The notes beneath the pieces are model-generated. The model searched no databases. It had not been told where the DNA came from and saw nothing but the letters and a program-made list of their open reading frames with translations. DNA of 64,000 bases from Mycobacterium paraterrae (GTDB lineage: Bacteria; Actinomycetota; Actinomycetes; Mycobacteriales; Mycobacteriaceae), in assembly GCF_022430545.2 (NCBI RefSeq), contig NZ_CP092488.2:5270001-5334000 (forward strand). The letters are read 5' to 3'. Positions 41,737-50,184 of the stretch are shown here, piece after piece. The position numbers and the translations under genes are program-made. Each line of letters opens with the position of its first letter. The stretch's first letter is position 1.

Positions 41737-42387
41737 ATGACCACTCAATCGATTCACACCATTGCCGACGTGGCAATTCCGGACACCGCGCTGGTACGCG
41801 AGGCGACCGACTTCATTCGCAGCGCCGAAGACCAGCTGCTGTTCGACCATTCCCGTCGTGTGTTCCTGTTCGGGGCGTTGCGAGGACGCCGCCTCGGGCT
41901 AGAACCGGACCTCGAGCTGCTCTATGTCGGGGCGATGTTCCACGACCTCGGCCTGACCGACGCCTATCGCGACTCGACGCTGCGCTTCGAAGTCGACGGG
42001 GCCAACGCGGCCCGGAACTTCTTGCTGGAGCGCGGTGTCGATGCCGCAGATGCCCGCAAGGTGTGGCTGAGCATCGCGTTGCACACCACGCCAGGCGTGC
42101 CAACGTTTCTCGAGCCGGAGATCGCCTTGGTCAACGCCGGTGTGGAAACCGACGTCATCGGTATCGGCCGAGACGAGCTCGCGCCCGAAGCTATCGACGC
42201 GGTCGTTGCGGCCCACCCGCGTCCCGACTTCAAGAACCGGATTCTGGCGGCGTTCAACGACGGTATGAAGCATCGTCCGGACACCACCTTCGGCACGATG
42301 AACGACGACGTGCTGGCGCACTTCGACCCTGCGTTCCAGCGGCAAGATTTCGTCGAGCTGATCCGCAACAACAGCTGGCCCGAATAG
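41737..42387 (+). CDS. HD domain protein (cyanamide hydratase-like)
   Basis: 216 residues from ATG 41737 behind a near-perfect AAGGAGGA. HD signature in LLYVGAMFHDLGL with a preceding FDHSRR histidine and a downstream IALHTTPG; this small metal-dependent fold resembles cyanamide hydratases, but the substrate is not established. First gene of the cassette with the nitroreductase and oxidoreductase. Confidence 0.75.
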   Translation: MTTQSIHTIADVAIPDTALVREATDFIRSAEDQLLFDHSRRVFLFGALRGRRLGLEPDLELLYVGAMFHDLGLTDAYRDSTLRFEVDGANAARNFLLERGVDAADARKVWLSIALHTTPGVPTFLEPEIALVNAGVETDVIGIGRDELAPEAIDAVVAAHPRPDFKNRILAAFNDGMKHRPDTTFGTMNDDVLAHFDPAFQRQDFVELIRNNSWPE

Positions 42388-42404
42388 CGGGAAGGGGAAG
42401 ACCA

Positions 42405-43109
42405 ATGGAGATCCACAAAGCGCTCTACACGACCCGGATGATGCGGCGGTTGAGGCCCGACCCGATTCCGCTGGAAGTCCAGGCCCGCATCCTGGATGCG
42501 GCCGTCCGCGCGCCCAATGGGGCCAATACTCAGCGTTGGCACTTTGTCGCCGTTGACGATCGGGACCTCATCGCCGAGTTTGCCGAACTCTTCCGACGAG
42601 CCCGCGCCCTGGAATACGAGAAGTTCAGCACAGGAACGGGACCGATGGTCGCGCCCGCCCCTGGCAGGGACCCCGAGGATCACGCCGAAACGATGCGTCG
42701 AATCAAGGAATCGGGCGACTACCTTGCCGACCATTTCGAAGAGATTCCCCTGCTGCTCTTCGTTTTTGCCATCGACGACCTCGGCGGCGCCAACATCTAC
42801 CCGGCGATCTGGAGCGTCCTGCTCGCTGCTCGGGCCGAGGGCGTCGGCGGCGTCATGACGCTGGTGCTCCGCAATTTCGAGGACCGGGTGAACGAGCTGC
42901 TTGGCGTGCCGGTGGAGGAAGGGTGGAACATGTCGGCGATGCTGACACTCGGCTACCCGCGCGGCAAGTGGGGCGTCGCCGCGAATCGGCATCCCGTGCA
43001 TGAGGTTTCGTCTCGCAACGGCTGGAATACGCCGTTTGGTGTCGAAGTACCGCAGCCGCTGTGGCCGCCTCGCGATGACGCCATGGGCACCTTGGCGGCG
43101 GTTGGATGA
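42405..43109 (+). CDS. nitroreductase family protein
   Basis: 234 residues from ATG 42405, GAAGGGGAAG upstream, 17 bp after the HD gene. FMN-dependent nitroreductase fold: TRMMRRLRPDPIP, RAPNGANTQRWHF and WSVLLAARAEGVGGVMT. Likely NAD(P)H-dependent reduction of a small electrophile. Full length. Confidence 0.88.
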   Translation: MEIHKALYTTRMMRRLRPDPIPLEVQARILDAAVRAPNGANTQRWHFVAVDDRDLIAEFAELFRRARALEYEKFSTGTGPMVAPAPGRDPEDHAETMRRIKESGDYLADHFEEIPLLLFVFAIDDLGGANIYPAIWSVLLAARAEGVGGVMTLVLRNFEDRVNELLGVPVEEGWNMSAMLTLGYPRGKWGVAANRHPVHEVSSRNGWNTPFGVEVPQPLWPPRDDAMGTLAAVG

Positions 43110-43122
43110 GCTGACTGCCGCC

Positions 43123-44094
43123 ATGAAAGCGATCGTCGCTCGTGACCGTGCCGCGGGTCTCGACGGGCTTTGCCTCGCCGAGATGCCCTACCCGCATGTC
43201 GCCGAAAACGACGTCATCGTCCGGGTGCACGCCGCCGGCTTCACCCGAGGCGAACTCGACTGGCCGTCGACCTGGATCGACCGGGCAGGTCGCGACCGGG
43301 CACCTACCATTCCGGGTCACGCCGTCTCAGGAGTGATCGCCGAGCTGGGCTACGGCACAACAGGTTTGACTATCGGGCAACGGGTATTCGGGATCACTGA
43401 CTGGGCCCGCAACGGCACGCTCGCCGAATATGTCGCGGTGGAGGCCCGCAATCTTGCGCCGCTGTCGACAGATATCGACGACATTGCGGCCGCCGCGCTG
43501 CCCATTGCCGGGTTGACCGCATGGCAGGGATTGTTCGATCACGCGCAGCTTGTCACCGGCCAGACCATTCTGGTCCACGGCGCCGGCGGTGCTGTCGGTG
43601 GTATCGCGGTGCAACTCGCCCGCGATGCGGGAGCACGCGTGATCGGTAGCGGTCGCACCCAACAGCGCGACACAGTGTTGGGCCTTGGCGCCCACGTATT
43701 CGTGGATTTACAGCAGGATCGGCTCGAGGATGTCGGCGAGCTCGACGTGGTGTTCGACGTCATCGGCGGTGACGTCCTCGCGCGCTCAGCGCGATTGATC
43801 CGTCCTGGTGGCGCGCTGATCTCTGTCGCCGAACCACCGCAGGTTCTGCCCGGCCGCGGGAGGGCGATTTTTTTCGTCGTCGAGCCGGACCGGGCAGGCC
43901 TGATGGCCTTGGAGCAGCGGGTTCGCGACGGCCGGTTGCGGCCTATCGTCGGCGCGGTGTGTTCACTGGCTGAAGTGCCGTCGGCGTTCGCGTCCGCGCG
44001 TCCTAGCCGGGGCACAACCATCGTTGACCTGGCTCCCCCGGGTGGACTCGAACCACCAACCCTCCGGTTAACAGCCGAATGCTCTGCCAATTGA
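43123..44094 (+). CDS. zinc-independent quinone/alcohol-type oxidoreductase, tail antisense to tRNA
   Basis: 323 residues from ATG 43123, 13 bp after the nitroreductase. Medium-chain reductase: GroES-like N-terminus, Rossmann motif VHGAGGAVGGIAVQLA, no catalytic zinc ligands, so NADPH:quinone-type. The natural end would be near TTIVDLAPP. The last ~20 codons, reading GGLEPPTLRLTAECSAN, are simply the antisense of the tRNA-Asn gene. So the stop at 44094 is borrowed from the tRNA and the C-terminus is not ancestral. Confidence 0.85.
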   Translation: MKAIVARDRAAGLDGLCLAEMPYPHVAENDVIVRVHAAGFTRGELDWPSTWIDRAGRDRAPTIPGHAVSGVIAELGYGTTGLTIGQRVFGITDWARNGTLAEYVAVEARNLAPLSTDIDDIAAAALPIAGLTAWQGLFDHAQLVTGQTILVHGAGGAVGGIAVQLARDAGARVIGSGRTQQRDTVLGLGAHVFVDLQQDRLEDVGELDVVFDVIGGDVLARSARLIRPGGALISVAEPPQVLPGRGRAIFFVVEPDRAGLMALEQRVRDGRLRPIVGAVCSLAEVPSAFASARPSRGTTIVDLAPPGGLEPPTLRLTAECSAN

Positions 44095-44105
44095 GCTACA
44101 GGGGA
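44033..44105 (-). tRNA. asnT: tRNA-Asn (anticodon GTT)
   Basis: 73 nt. Acceptor arms TCCCCTG / CGGGGGA close the molecule (one U-G pair); D arm GTAGCTCAATTGGCAGAGC; anticodon loop CTGTTAA with GTT; T arm GGTGGTTCGAGTCCACC; discriminator G as expected for Asn. CCA follows directly in the genome (44032-44030). It overlaps the convergent oxidoreductase frame by 62 bp. Confidence 0.97.
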
Positions 44106-44260
44106 CTGCTTGGTGCCCGCGAACGTGGCGCGGACCGAGTGATGACTCTAGCGTACCGGCGCGCGCTCGCCCAACCAGACCGTTCGCCCGCCGAGCGGCG
44201 GGTGTCGGCCGTCATGGGGCAGGATGGATACACATCGATCAATCGTTTGAGGGGACCGTT

Positions 44261-44497
44261 TTGATCCGCTACGCCATCGCGTTGGGACTGGGCTACGTGT
44301 TGGGCACGAAGGCCGGTCGGCGTCGCTACGAGCAGATCGTGGGCACCTACCGAGCGTTGACCAGCAGTCCCGCCGCAAAATCGGTGATCGACAGCGGTCG
44401 GCGCCGTCTCGCTAATCGGGTGTCGCCGGACACCCGGATGGTGACGCTGACCGAGATCGACGACAACACGACCGTCATCGAAGACTTCAGGCGGTGA
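44261..44497 (+). CDS. small conserved mycobacterial protein (Rv2342-like)
   Basis: 78 residues from TTG 44261, GAGGGG about 8 nt upstream. An N-terminal hydrophobic glycine-rich helix (ALGLGYVLGTKAGRRRY) resembles YtxH-like small proteins; the rest is soluble and ends in DFRR. Position between tRNA-Asn and dnaG is as in M. tuberculosis. Overlaps the dnaG 3' end by 11 bp. Function unknown. Confidence 0.8.
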   Translation: MIRYAIALGLGYVLGTKAGRRRYEQIVGTYRALTSSPAAKSVIDSGRRRLANRVSPDTRMVTLTEIDDNTTVIEDFRR

Positions 44498-46394
44498 GGT
44501 CGTCCCCGCTGGCCTGCTCGAGCAGGCTGCGGCGGTAGGCCTCCATCGCGACCAGGTCGCCGAACAGCGCGTGGTATTCGTCGCCCTGCTCGACCGGCGA
44601 CATCCGTTGCAGCTTGGACTTGACGTCCGCGATCTGCCGGCCGATCCACACCTCTTGCAGGCGGGCCAGCACGCCGGCGATGTAGCGCGGCAGCTTCTCG
44701 TCGTCCTCGATCTTGATGGCCTCGACGCCGAGCTCGTTGATCAGCCCAGCCGCGGCGGGCGACAGCGCTTTCTGGCGCACTGCGTCGAGCCACTCCGCTC
44801 CCCCGATACCTGCCGCGGTGCCGCCGGCCGCTTCGATCGCCGTGCACACCGCCGCGTAGCCGGGGTGGGTGAAGCTCTCCACGGTGAGCGAGTCGAACAC
44901 CGGTCCGGCCAGCGCCGGGTATTGCAACGCAGACTTGAGCGCCTCGCGCTGCGGCCACAGCGTGGGGTCGTTCGGGTTGGGCCGCGGCACGGCCGGTTTC
45001 GAACCGGCTTCACCCTGTCCGGGCTGGCGGCGGGGTTTGTTACGGCCTTGCGCGGTGGGGTTTTTCGCCTCTTCGCGGACGCGGCCGATCACTTGCGCGA
45101 CGTCGGGCCAGCCGACCCAGCCAGCGAGTTGGCGCGCATACTCATCCCGCAACGTCGGGTCTTTGATCTGGGCGACGATCGGGACGCAGCGCCGCAGGGC
45201 GGACACCCGGCCCTCGGCGCTGTCCAGGTCGATGTCGTTGAGAGTGGTGCGGATGGCGAACTCGAACAACGGAGTTCGCCGCGCGACCAGATCGCGTAAC
45301 GCGCCGTCACCGGACTTGAGCCGCAAGTCGCACGGGTCCATGCCGTCGGCCGCGACAGCGACGAACGACTGGCCCGCGAGTTGCTGTTCACCGGAGAACG
45401 CCTTGAGCGCCGCCGCCCGGCCCGCCTCGTCACCGTCGAAGACGTAGATGAGTTCACCGCGAAAGAAGTTGTCGTCCATCATGAGTCGGCGCAGCATCGA
45501 CAGGTGCTCGTCGCCGAAGGCGGTGCCACACGAGGCGACCGCGGTGGTCACTCCGGACAGGTGCATCGCCATCACGTCGGTGTAGCCCTCGACCACGACG
45601 GCCTGATGCCCCTTGGCGATGTCGCGCTTGGCCAGGTCGATGCCGAACAACGCCGAAGACTTCTTGTACAGCAACGTCTCTGGCGTGTTGACGTACTTGG
45701 CTTCCATCTGGTCGTCGTCGAACAACCGTCGCGCGCCGAACCCGATCACTTCGCCGGCCGACGACCGGATCGGCCACAACAGCCGGCGGTGGAACCGGTC
45801 CATCGGTCCACGGCGGCCTTCTCGGGACAGGCCAGCCGCCTCGAGCTCCTTGAACTCGAAACCTTTGCGCAGCAGGTGTTTTGTCAGCGTGTCCCAGCCC
45901 GACGGGGCAAAGCCGCAACCGAAGCGGCGGGCGGCGTCGGCATCGAAGTTGCGCTCGGTCAGATACGCGCGGGCCGGCTGCGCTTCGGGCGACTCGAGTG
46001 CGGCCGCGTAGAACGACTGCGCCTCGGCGTTGGCGGCGATCAGCCGGCTGCGACTCCCCCGGTCACGCTGGACGTTGGTGGCCGCGGCACCGGTGTAGGT
46101 GATGGTGTGACCGACTCGGTCGGCCAGCAACTCGACTGCTTCGACGAAGCTGACGTGCTCGATCTTCTGGACGAAGGCATACACGTCACCTCCCTCGCCG
46201 CAGCCGAAGCAGTGGAAGTGGCCGTGGTTGGGCCGCACGTGAAACGACGGCGACTTCTCGTCGTGGAAGGGGCAGAGCCCCTTCATCGAATCCGCGCCGG
46301 CCCTGCGCAGTTGGACGTAGTCGCCGACGACGTCCTCGATGCGGACGCGCTCGCGGATCGCGGCGATGTCGCGATCGGAGATGCGGCCGGCCAT
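44487..46394 (-). CDS. dnaG: DNA primase
   Basis: 635 residues. CHC2 zinc finger C41, H44, C62, C65; TOPRIM domain with VVVEGYTDVMAM and YVFDGDEAGR; C-terminal helicase-interaction region. It makes RNA primers for replication. ATG 46394 is the only sensible start, matching homologous N-termini (MAGRISDRDI). Confidence 0.97.
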   Translation of the reverse strand: MAGRISDRDIAAIRERVRIEDVVGDYVQLRRAGADSMKGLCPFHDEKSPSFHVRPNHGHFHCFGCGEGGDVYAFVQKIEHVSFVEAVELLADRVGHTITYTGAAATNVQRDRGSRSRLIAANAEAQSFYAAALESPEAQPARAYLTERNFDADAARRFGCGFAPSGWDTLTKHLLRKGFEFKELEAAGLSREGRRGPMDRFHRRLLWPIRSSAGEVIGFGARRLFDDDQMEAKYVNTPETLLYKKSSALFGIDLAKRDIAKGHQAVVVEGYTDVMAMHLSGVTTAVASCGTAFGDEHLSMLRRLMMDDNFFRGELIYVFDGDEAGRAAALKAFSGEQQLAGQSFVAVAADGMDPCDLRLKSGDGALRDLVARRTPLFEFAIRTTLNDIDLDSAEGRVSALRRCVPIVAQIKDPTLRDEYARQLAGWVGWPDVAQVIGRVREEAKNPTAQGRNKPRRQPGQGEAGSKPAVPRPNPNDPTLWPQREALKSALQYPALAGPVFDSLTVESFTHPGYAAVCTAIEAAGGTAAGIGGAEWLDAVRQKALSPAAAGLINELGVEAIKIEDDEKLPRYIAGVLARLQEVWIGRQIADVKSKLQRMSPVEQGDEYHALFGDLVAMEAYRRSLLEQASGDDLTA

Positions 46395-46421
46395 CGGGAC
46401 AGTGTAGAGCGCTCGGGTCTG

Positions 46422-47036
46422 TTAGCCCGTCCCGATCACGCCGCAGGCCAATCGCTTCTCGGCGTCGGGGCTGCCCTCGGCGCCATGCAGCAGGAGCGCC
46501 GTCTTGGCGCCGGCCAGCAGGTCGTCCTTGGTGAAGGCGTCGGTGGTGGTCACCAGGTACGCCGCGCCGTCCTGACGCACCTCCAACGGGTCGAGGTCTC
46601 CGCTCATCGGCTCACCGGTGTGGCCCGGCGCTTGATAGTGCATGCCGGCCGACAGGAAGTCGCCCGTCTTACCCGGGTCCATCGGGTCGACGGAATTCGG
46701 CTCGCATTTGCCGACGCTGTGGATGTGCATGTTGTGAAAACCGGGCGCCAGGATGTGGTCGGCGGTGGTCTTGACCGTGACGGTGGCGTAGCCGTTGGCG
46801 AACTCGAACGTGGCGGTGGCCACCGAGCGCCCGTCAGCGGTGTGCAGCTGCGCGGTGAGGGTTTGACCGCTTGGCGCCGCAGTGCCGGACGGCGCAGTAC
46901 CCGACTCCGGAGCGCCCGACGCCTTCGTCCATGGCGTCGGCGCGTTCGACGACGTCGCGGTGGACGGGTCCTGGTGCGGGCTACACGCAGAGAGCACGAC
47001 GGACAGGGCGGCGAGGGCGAGCGAAGACTTGACCAT
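46422..47036 (-). CDS. superoxide dismutase-like lipoprotein (SodC family)
   Basis: 204 residues from ATG 47036. Lipobox LSAC puts it on the cell envelope. After a Ser/Thr/Ala/Pro-rich spacer the Cu/Zn-SOD fold has metal ligands HNMHIHSVGKC, GMHYQAP, TGEP-MSGDLDPL and LLLHGAEG, plus RLACGVIG carrying the disulfide partner. Likely dismutates extracellular superoxide. It follows dgt by 23 bp on the same strand. Confidence 0.85.
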   Translation of the reverse strand: MVKSSLALAALSVVLSACSPHQDPSTATSSNAPTPWTKASGAPESGTAPSGTAAPSGQTLTAQLHTADGRSVATATFEFANGYATVTVKTTADHILAPGFHNMHIHSVGKCEPNSVDPMDPGKTGDFLSAGMHYQAPGHTGEPMSGDLDPLEVRQDGAAYLVTTTDAFTKDDLLAGAKTALLLHGAEGSPDAEKRLACGVIGTG

Positions 47037-47059
47037 GGCCAAGACCCTAGTCCCGCCGT

Positions 47060-48313
47060 TTACGGCTGCGCGGCCGCGATCCGTTCGAGGCGTCCTTCGG
47101 TGTACGAAGCGATCTGATCGACGATCACGCGTAACCGCCCGGCGTCGTCGGCGGCGGCGTTGAAGGCCGGCGCGTAGATCGGGTCCAGGGTGTTCGGCGC
47201 GCCGGCCAGCAGTGCCTCGGCCACCCCGTGGATGCATTCCCGTTGCCGCGCTTGGATTTCCTGGTGACGCGGATCGGACATGATGAACTGCAGGGCCAGC
47301 GTCTTGAGCAGGGCCACCTCGGCGCGCACCACATCAGGCACCGAGAGCTCGGCGTCGTAGCGGGCCAGCGGTTCGGGGCCGGCGTCGGCGCGGGTGGCTG
47401 CGATGGCCGCCGACGCGAACCGGCCCACCAGCTCACTGGTCATCTGCTTGAGCGCCACCGCCGCCGACAGTGTGGCGTCGTACTTGCCGATCGCGGCGAC
47501 GACGGGAAGCCCCGCCAACCGGTGCGCGGCGGCCCTCAGGTCGTCGGCGCGTACCCCCGCGAAATCACGCTCTCCTAGCCTGGCCAAGTTGGCGGCCTCG
47601 TCGTCGTCGGCGAGCACGCGCAGGTCGATCCGGCCGGACACGACGCCGTCCTCGATGTCGTGCACCGAATAGGCGACGTCGTCCGCCCAGTCCATTACCT
47701 GAGCTTCCAGGCAGGGTCGACCGGCGGGTGCGCGATCGCGCATCCATCCCGCGGTGTCGCTGTCGATGTCGTAGAAGCCGAATTTGCGACGATGCTGATC
47801 GCGCGGCCACGGATACTTGGTGACCGCGTCGAGCGCCGCCCGGGTCAGGTTGAGCCCGACGCTGCGTCCTTGTGCGTCAAGGACTTTAGGTTCCAGGCCA
47901 GTCAGGATCCGGAAATTCTGCGCGTTCCCCTCGAAGCCGCCGCACGCGGCCGCGAATTCGTCGAGGGCCTGCTCGCCGTTGTGACCGTAGGGCGGATGCC
48001 CGATGTCGTGAGCCAACCCGGCCATGTCGACCAGGTCGGGATCGCAACCCAGCCCGATGGCCATCCCCCGACCGATCTGGGCGACCTCCAGTGAATGGGT
48101 CAGCCGCGTGCGCGGGGTGTCGCCTTCGCGCGGCCCGACGACCTGAGTCTTGTCGGCGAGCCGACGCAGCGCCGCACTGTGCAGGACCCTGGCCCGGTCG
48201 CGGGCGAAGTCCGTCCGGGTCTGCCCCTCGGTGCCCGGCAGGCCCGCGGTTTTCGGCGCCTCGGGCACCACTCGCTCGCGGTCGAAGTCGTCGTAGGGGT
48301 CTTGCTGCGTCAT
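47060..48313 (-). CDS. dgt: deoxyguanosine triphosphate triphosphohydrolase-like protein
   Basis: 417 residues. HD motif LAHDIGHPPYGHNGE and TRLTHSLEVAQIGRG are intact. Family enzymes hydrolyse dGTP or other dNTPs to the nucleoside and triphosphate and so influence dNTP pools. Position beside dnaG as in M. tuberculosis Rv2344c. Downstream sodC is close enough for cotranscription. Confidence 0.93.
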   Translation of the reverse strand: MTQQDPYDDFDRERVVPEAPKTAGLPGTEGQTRTDFARDRARVLHSAALRRLADKTQVVGPREGDTPRTRLTHSLEVAQIGRGMAIGLGCDPDLVDMAGLAHDIGHPPYGHNGEQALDEFAAACGGFEGNAQNFRILTGLEPKVLDAQGRSVGLNLTRAALDAVTKYPWPRDQHRRKFGFYDIDSDTAGWMRDRAPAGRPCLEAQVMDWADDVAYSVHDIEDGVVSGRIDLRVLADDDEAANLARLGERDFAGVRADDLRAAAHRLAGLPVVAAIGKYDATLSAAVALKQMTSELVGRFASAAIAATRADAGPEPLARYDAELSVPDVVRAEVALLKTLALQFIMSDPRHQEIQARQRECIHGVAEALLAGAPNTLDPIYAPAFNAAADDAGRLRVIVDQIASYTEGRLERIAAAQP

Positions 48314-48394
48314 CGACCCACAGTCTGCCAGGAACGATTCAGCGTGCCGTGTGGGGCGGATTCACCCCGGCCCCGGCGACATAGAGTGTCGAGG

Positions 48395-48715
48395 ATGGCG
48401 ATCATGCCGCATTGCGTGGTATGCGGATTCGACAGCGGCGCGACGGTAGCGGGAGACGTAGAGTTCGCCGACTACCGCGACGGCTGGCGGCCACCGACTC
48501 ATCCCGATGGATCACCGCTTGTCGGATGGTCGAACGATCTCGGAGTGACCGCGCCGGACGGTGTCGGGCTCTTTTGTGCACGCCATCTGAAACAAGCGCG
48601 CCGGTTGCGGCATCTGACCGCCCAACAGGCCGTCGAGCGAATGCGACATCAGCCGAACATCGGGCGATCGAGGTTTGTCCGGGCGAAAGCCCTCCTGTGC
48701 CGGCGGACGAACTAA
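48395..48715 (+). CDS. small Cys-containing hypothetical protein
   Basis: 106 residues from ATG 48395. Contains CVVCGF near the N-terminus and FCARH in the middle, a possible single zinc site; the C-terminus is basic (RSRFVRAKALLCRRTN). TAGAGT at 48382-48387 ends 7 nt before the ATG, suggesting a leaderless mRNA. Stops 5 bp before the convergent nucleotidase. Family not recognised. Confidence 0.6.
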   Translation: MAIMPHCVVCGFDSGATVAGDVEFADYRDGWRPPTHPDGSPLVGWSNDLGVTAPDGVGLFCARHLKQARRLRHLTAQQAVERMRHQPNIGRSRFVRAKALLCRRTN

Positions 48716-48720
48716 GCCCG

Positions 48721-49311
48721 TCAGCCGGCGACGCCGCCCTTGTCAGGACGCCGCAACGTTGCCAACACGTCCTCAAGGTGAGGGTCATCCCAGCCATGGA
48801 TTCGCAACGCGGCGCCGGAGCGCTTGTTATAGGGCTGGTCGAAGACGATATGACGCCAGGCGGCCTGGCCGTTGTTCGTGTCGACTTCCGGCCGATCGTC
48901 GATCAGGGCAATTCCGTTGTGGCGGAATTTCTCCCTGTCGATGATCGCCTCACGGACCACTACTTGACCGAAGAGCGGCACGAAGTGGCGCCGCAACCAT
49001 GCCACTTTGGCGTGAACGGATTGGCTGTTTCGCGACAATGGTGCCGTACACACGCGTGGTCGATAGCCGGCGTCGAGTAAGCGCTGCCAGCCCGCTATCG
49101 CCCCGTCGACGAGCGGCAGGTTGAGAAAGAAATCTGGCTGGCTGGTGATGAATTCGATGTCGGCGACGTGGCGCGGATAGTCCTCGACGATGTGGAAATT
49201 CTCGCGGACGCGGCGCTCGACTTGTGGCGCAAGGTGATTCAACACCGCGGTGTCGTAATCTGCCAGCACCCCATCCATGTCGACCAATACGACATTGTCA
49301 GTGCTGATCAT
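48721..49311 (-). CDS. 5'-nucleotidase, NT5C/deoxyribonucleotidase type (HAD)
   Basis: 196 residues from ATG 49311, in an ATGA overlap with the upstream kinase gene. HAD motif DMDGVLADYD (D11, D13), motif III lysine in IDREKF and motif IV IDDRPE. Resembles the 5'(3')-deoxyribonucleotidases that hydrolyse dNMPs. Coupled to a P-loop kinase, which points to a nucleotide-recycling function. Confidence 0.82.
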   Translation of the reverse strand: MISTDNVVLVDMDGVLADYDTAVLNHLAPQVERRVRENFHIVEDYPRHVADIEFITSQPDFFLNLPLVDGAIAGWQRLLDAGYRPRVCTAPLSRNSQSVHAKVAWLRRHFVPLFGQVVVREAIIDREKFRHNGIALIDDRPEVDTNNGQAAWRHIVFDQPYNKRSGAALRIHGWDDPHLEDVLATLRRPDKGGVAG

Positions 49312-50006
49312 CGCGGTTGTGCGCCAAATTGCGCAGGAAGCGAGCGGGCCAGGAACGCTTGCGCATCGCCGAGCACCGTGTCTGGAGTCATCGTGGTCGT
49401 GTCGATGAGGACGGCGGGGATGCCGGCGAATGGCGCTAGCACTTCGACGCCTGCGTTCACGGATTCGTAGAATCTCAACGTCTCCCGGTGCTGTTCGACG
49501 ATGAACTCGAGGGTCTCGTACTTGTCGCCGTTCCGGTCTGCGGCGATTCGACTGAACGCGACGTTCGGCTCGGCGATCAGGTAGATGGTGGCCGAAGGAC
49601 GTTCGAGTTCTGAAGGGCGCAGCAACGCGTCGGCCTCCTCATAGGTGACGCCCTGCACGGCTCCGAACACGAAGTTGTCCATCCAGCCACGCTGCGACAG
49701 CAGCACGCGATGCGTCCGGCGCCAATCCCGAATCAGGCAATTGGTCAATCGAGCGTCGGCCGCGAACAACAACCGGTCGGTGTGGACGTCTCCGAAGGCT
49801 GTTCCCGCGCCCGAAAGGGTCAGACCATCGCGCACAAACCGATGATGCGGCAAGCGAAATCGATATGTAGTTGATTGCGCAGCCAACGCATCCAACAATG
49901 TCGTCTTACCCGAGCCATCCAACCCGGTGACCGTAATCCAGGGCGCTACGGGTGAATTCGCGTGCGGTTCGCTGGCACTGGGCGTTGGCAGCTCGGCCCC
50001 GCGCAT
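49308..50006 (-). CDS. P-loop nucleotide kinase (thymidylate kinase-like)
   Basis: 232 residues from ATG 50006; the frame extends to 50120 but the extra residues are not protein-like. Walker A GLDGSGKT (28-35), a DLR-type LLSQRGWMDNF substrate region and a lid-like IAADRNGDKYETLEF. Closest in appearance to thymidylate kinase-fold proteins, but the exact phosphate acceptor is not clear. Translationally coupled to the nucleotidase. Confidence 0.78.
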   Translation of the reverse strand: MRGAELPTPSASEPHANSPVAPWITVTGLDGSGKTTLLDALAAQSTTYRFRLPHHRFVRDGLTLSGAGTAFGDVHTDRLLFAADARLTNCLIRDWRRTHRVLLSQRGWMDNFVFGAVQGVTYEEADALLRPSELERPSATIYLIAEPNVAFSRIAADRNGDKYETLEFIVEQHRETLRFYESVNAGVEVLAPFAGIPAVLIDTTTMTPDTVLGDAQAFLARSLPAQFGAQPR

Positions 50007-50184
50007 GCTCGGTGAAGCCCTATCCTTGCTCGGCGCGAGGAAACGATTGAGGCTCTGCCATGACAGGCACTTCCGATCATTCCAGTGCGGCCCCCGGGCG
50101 AATGCCAAGTCTTGTGACATCCGATCCGCAGGTCAAGTCAACGGCTGTACCGACCCGCTTCGCCACGGCACTACATTGGCGAGC

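Noticed and set aside
45381..47117. 578-codon plus-strand frame across dnaG and sodC
   Set aside because: Antisense to two real genes; no protein-like domain.
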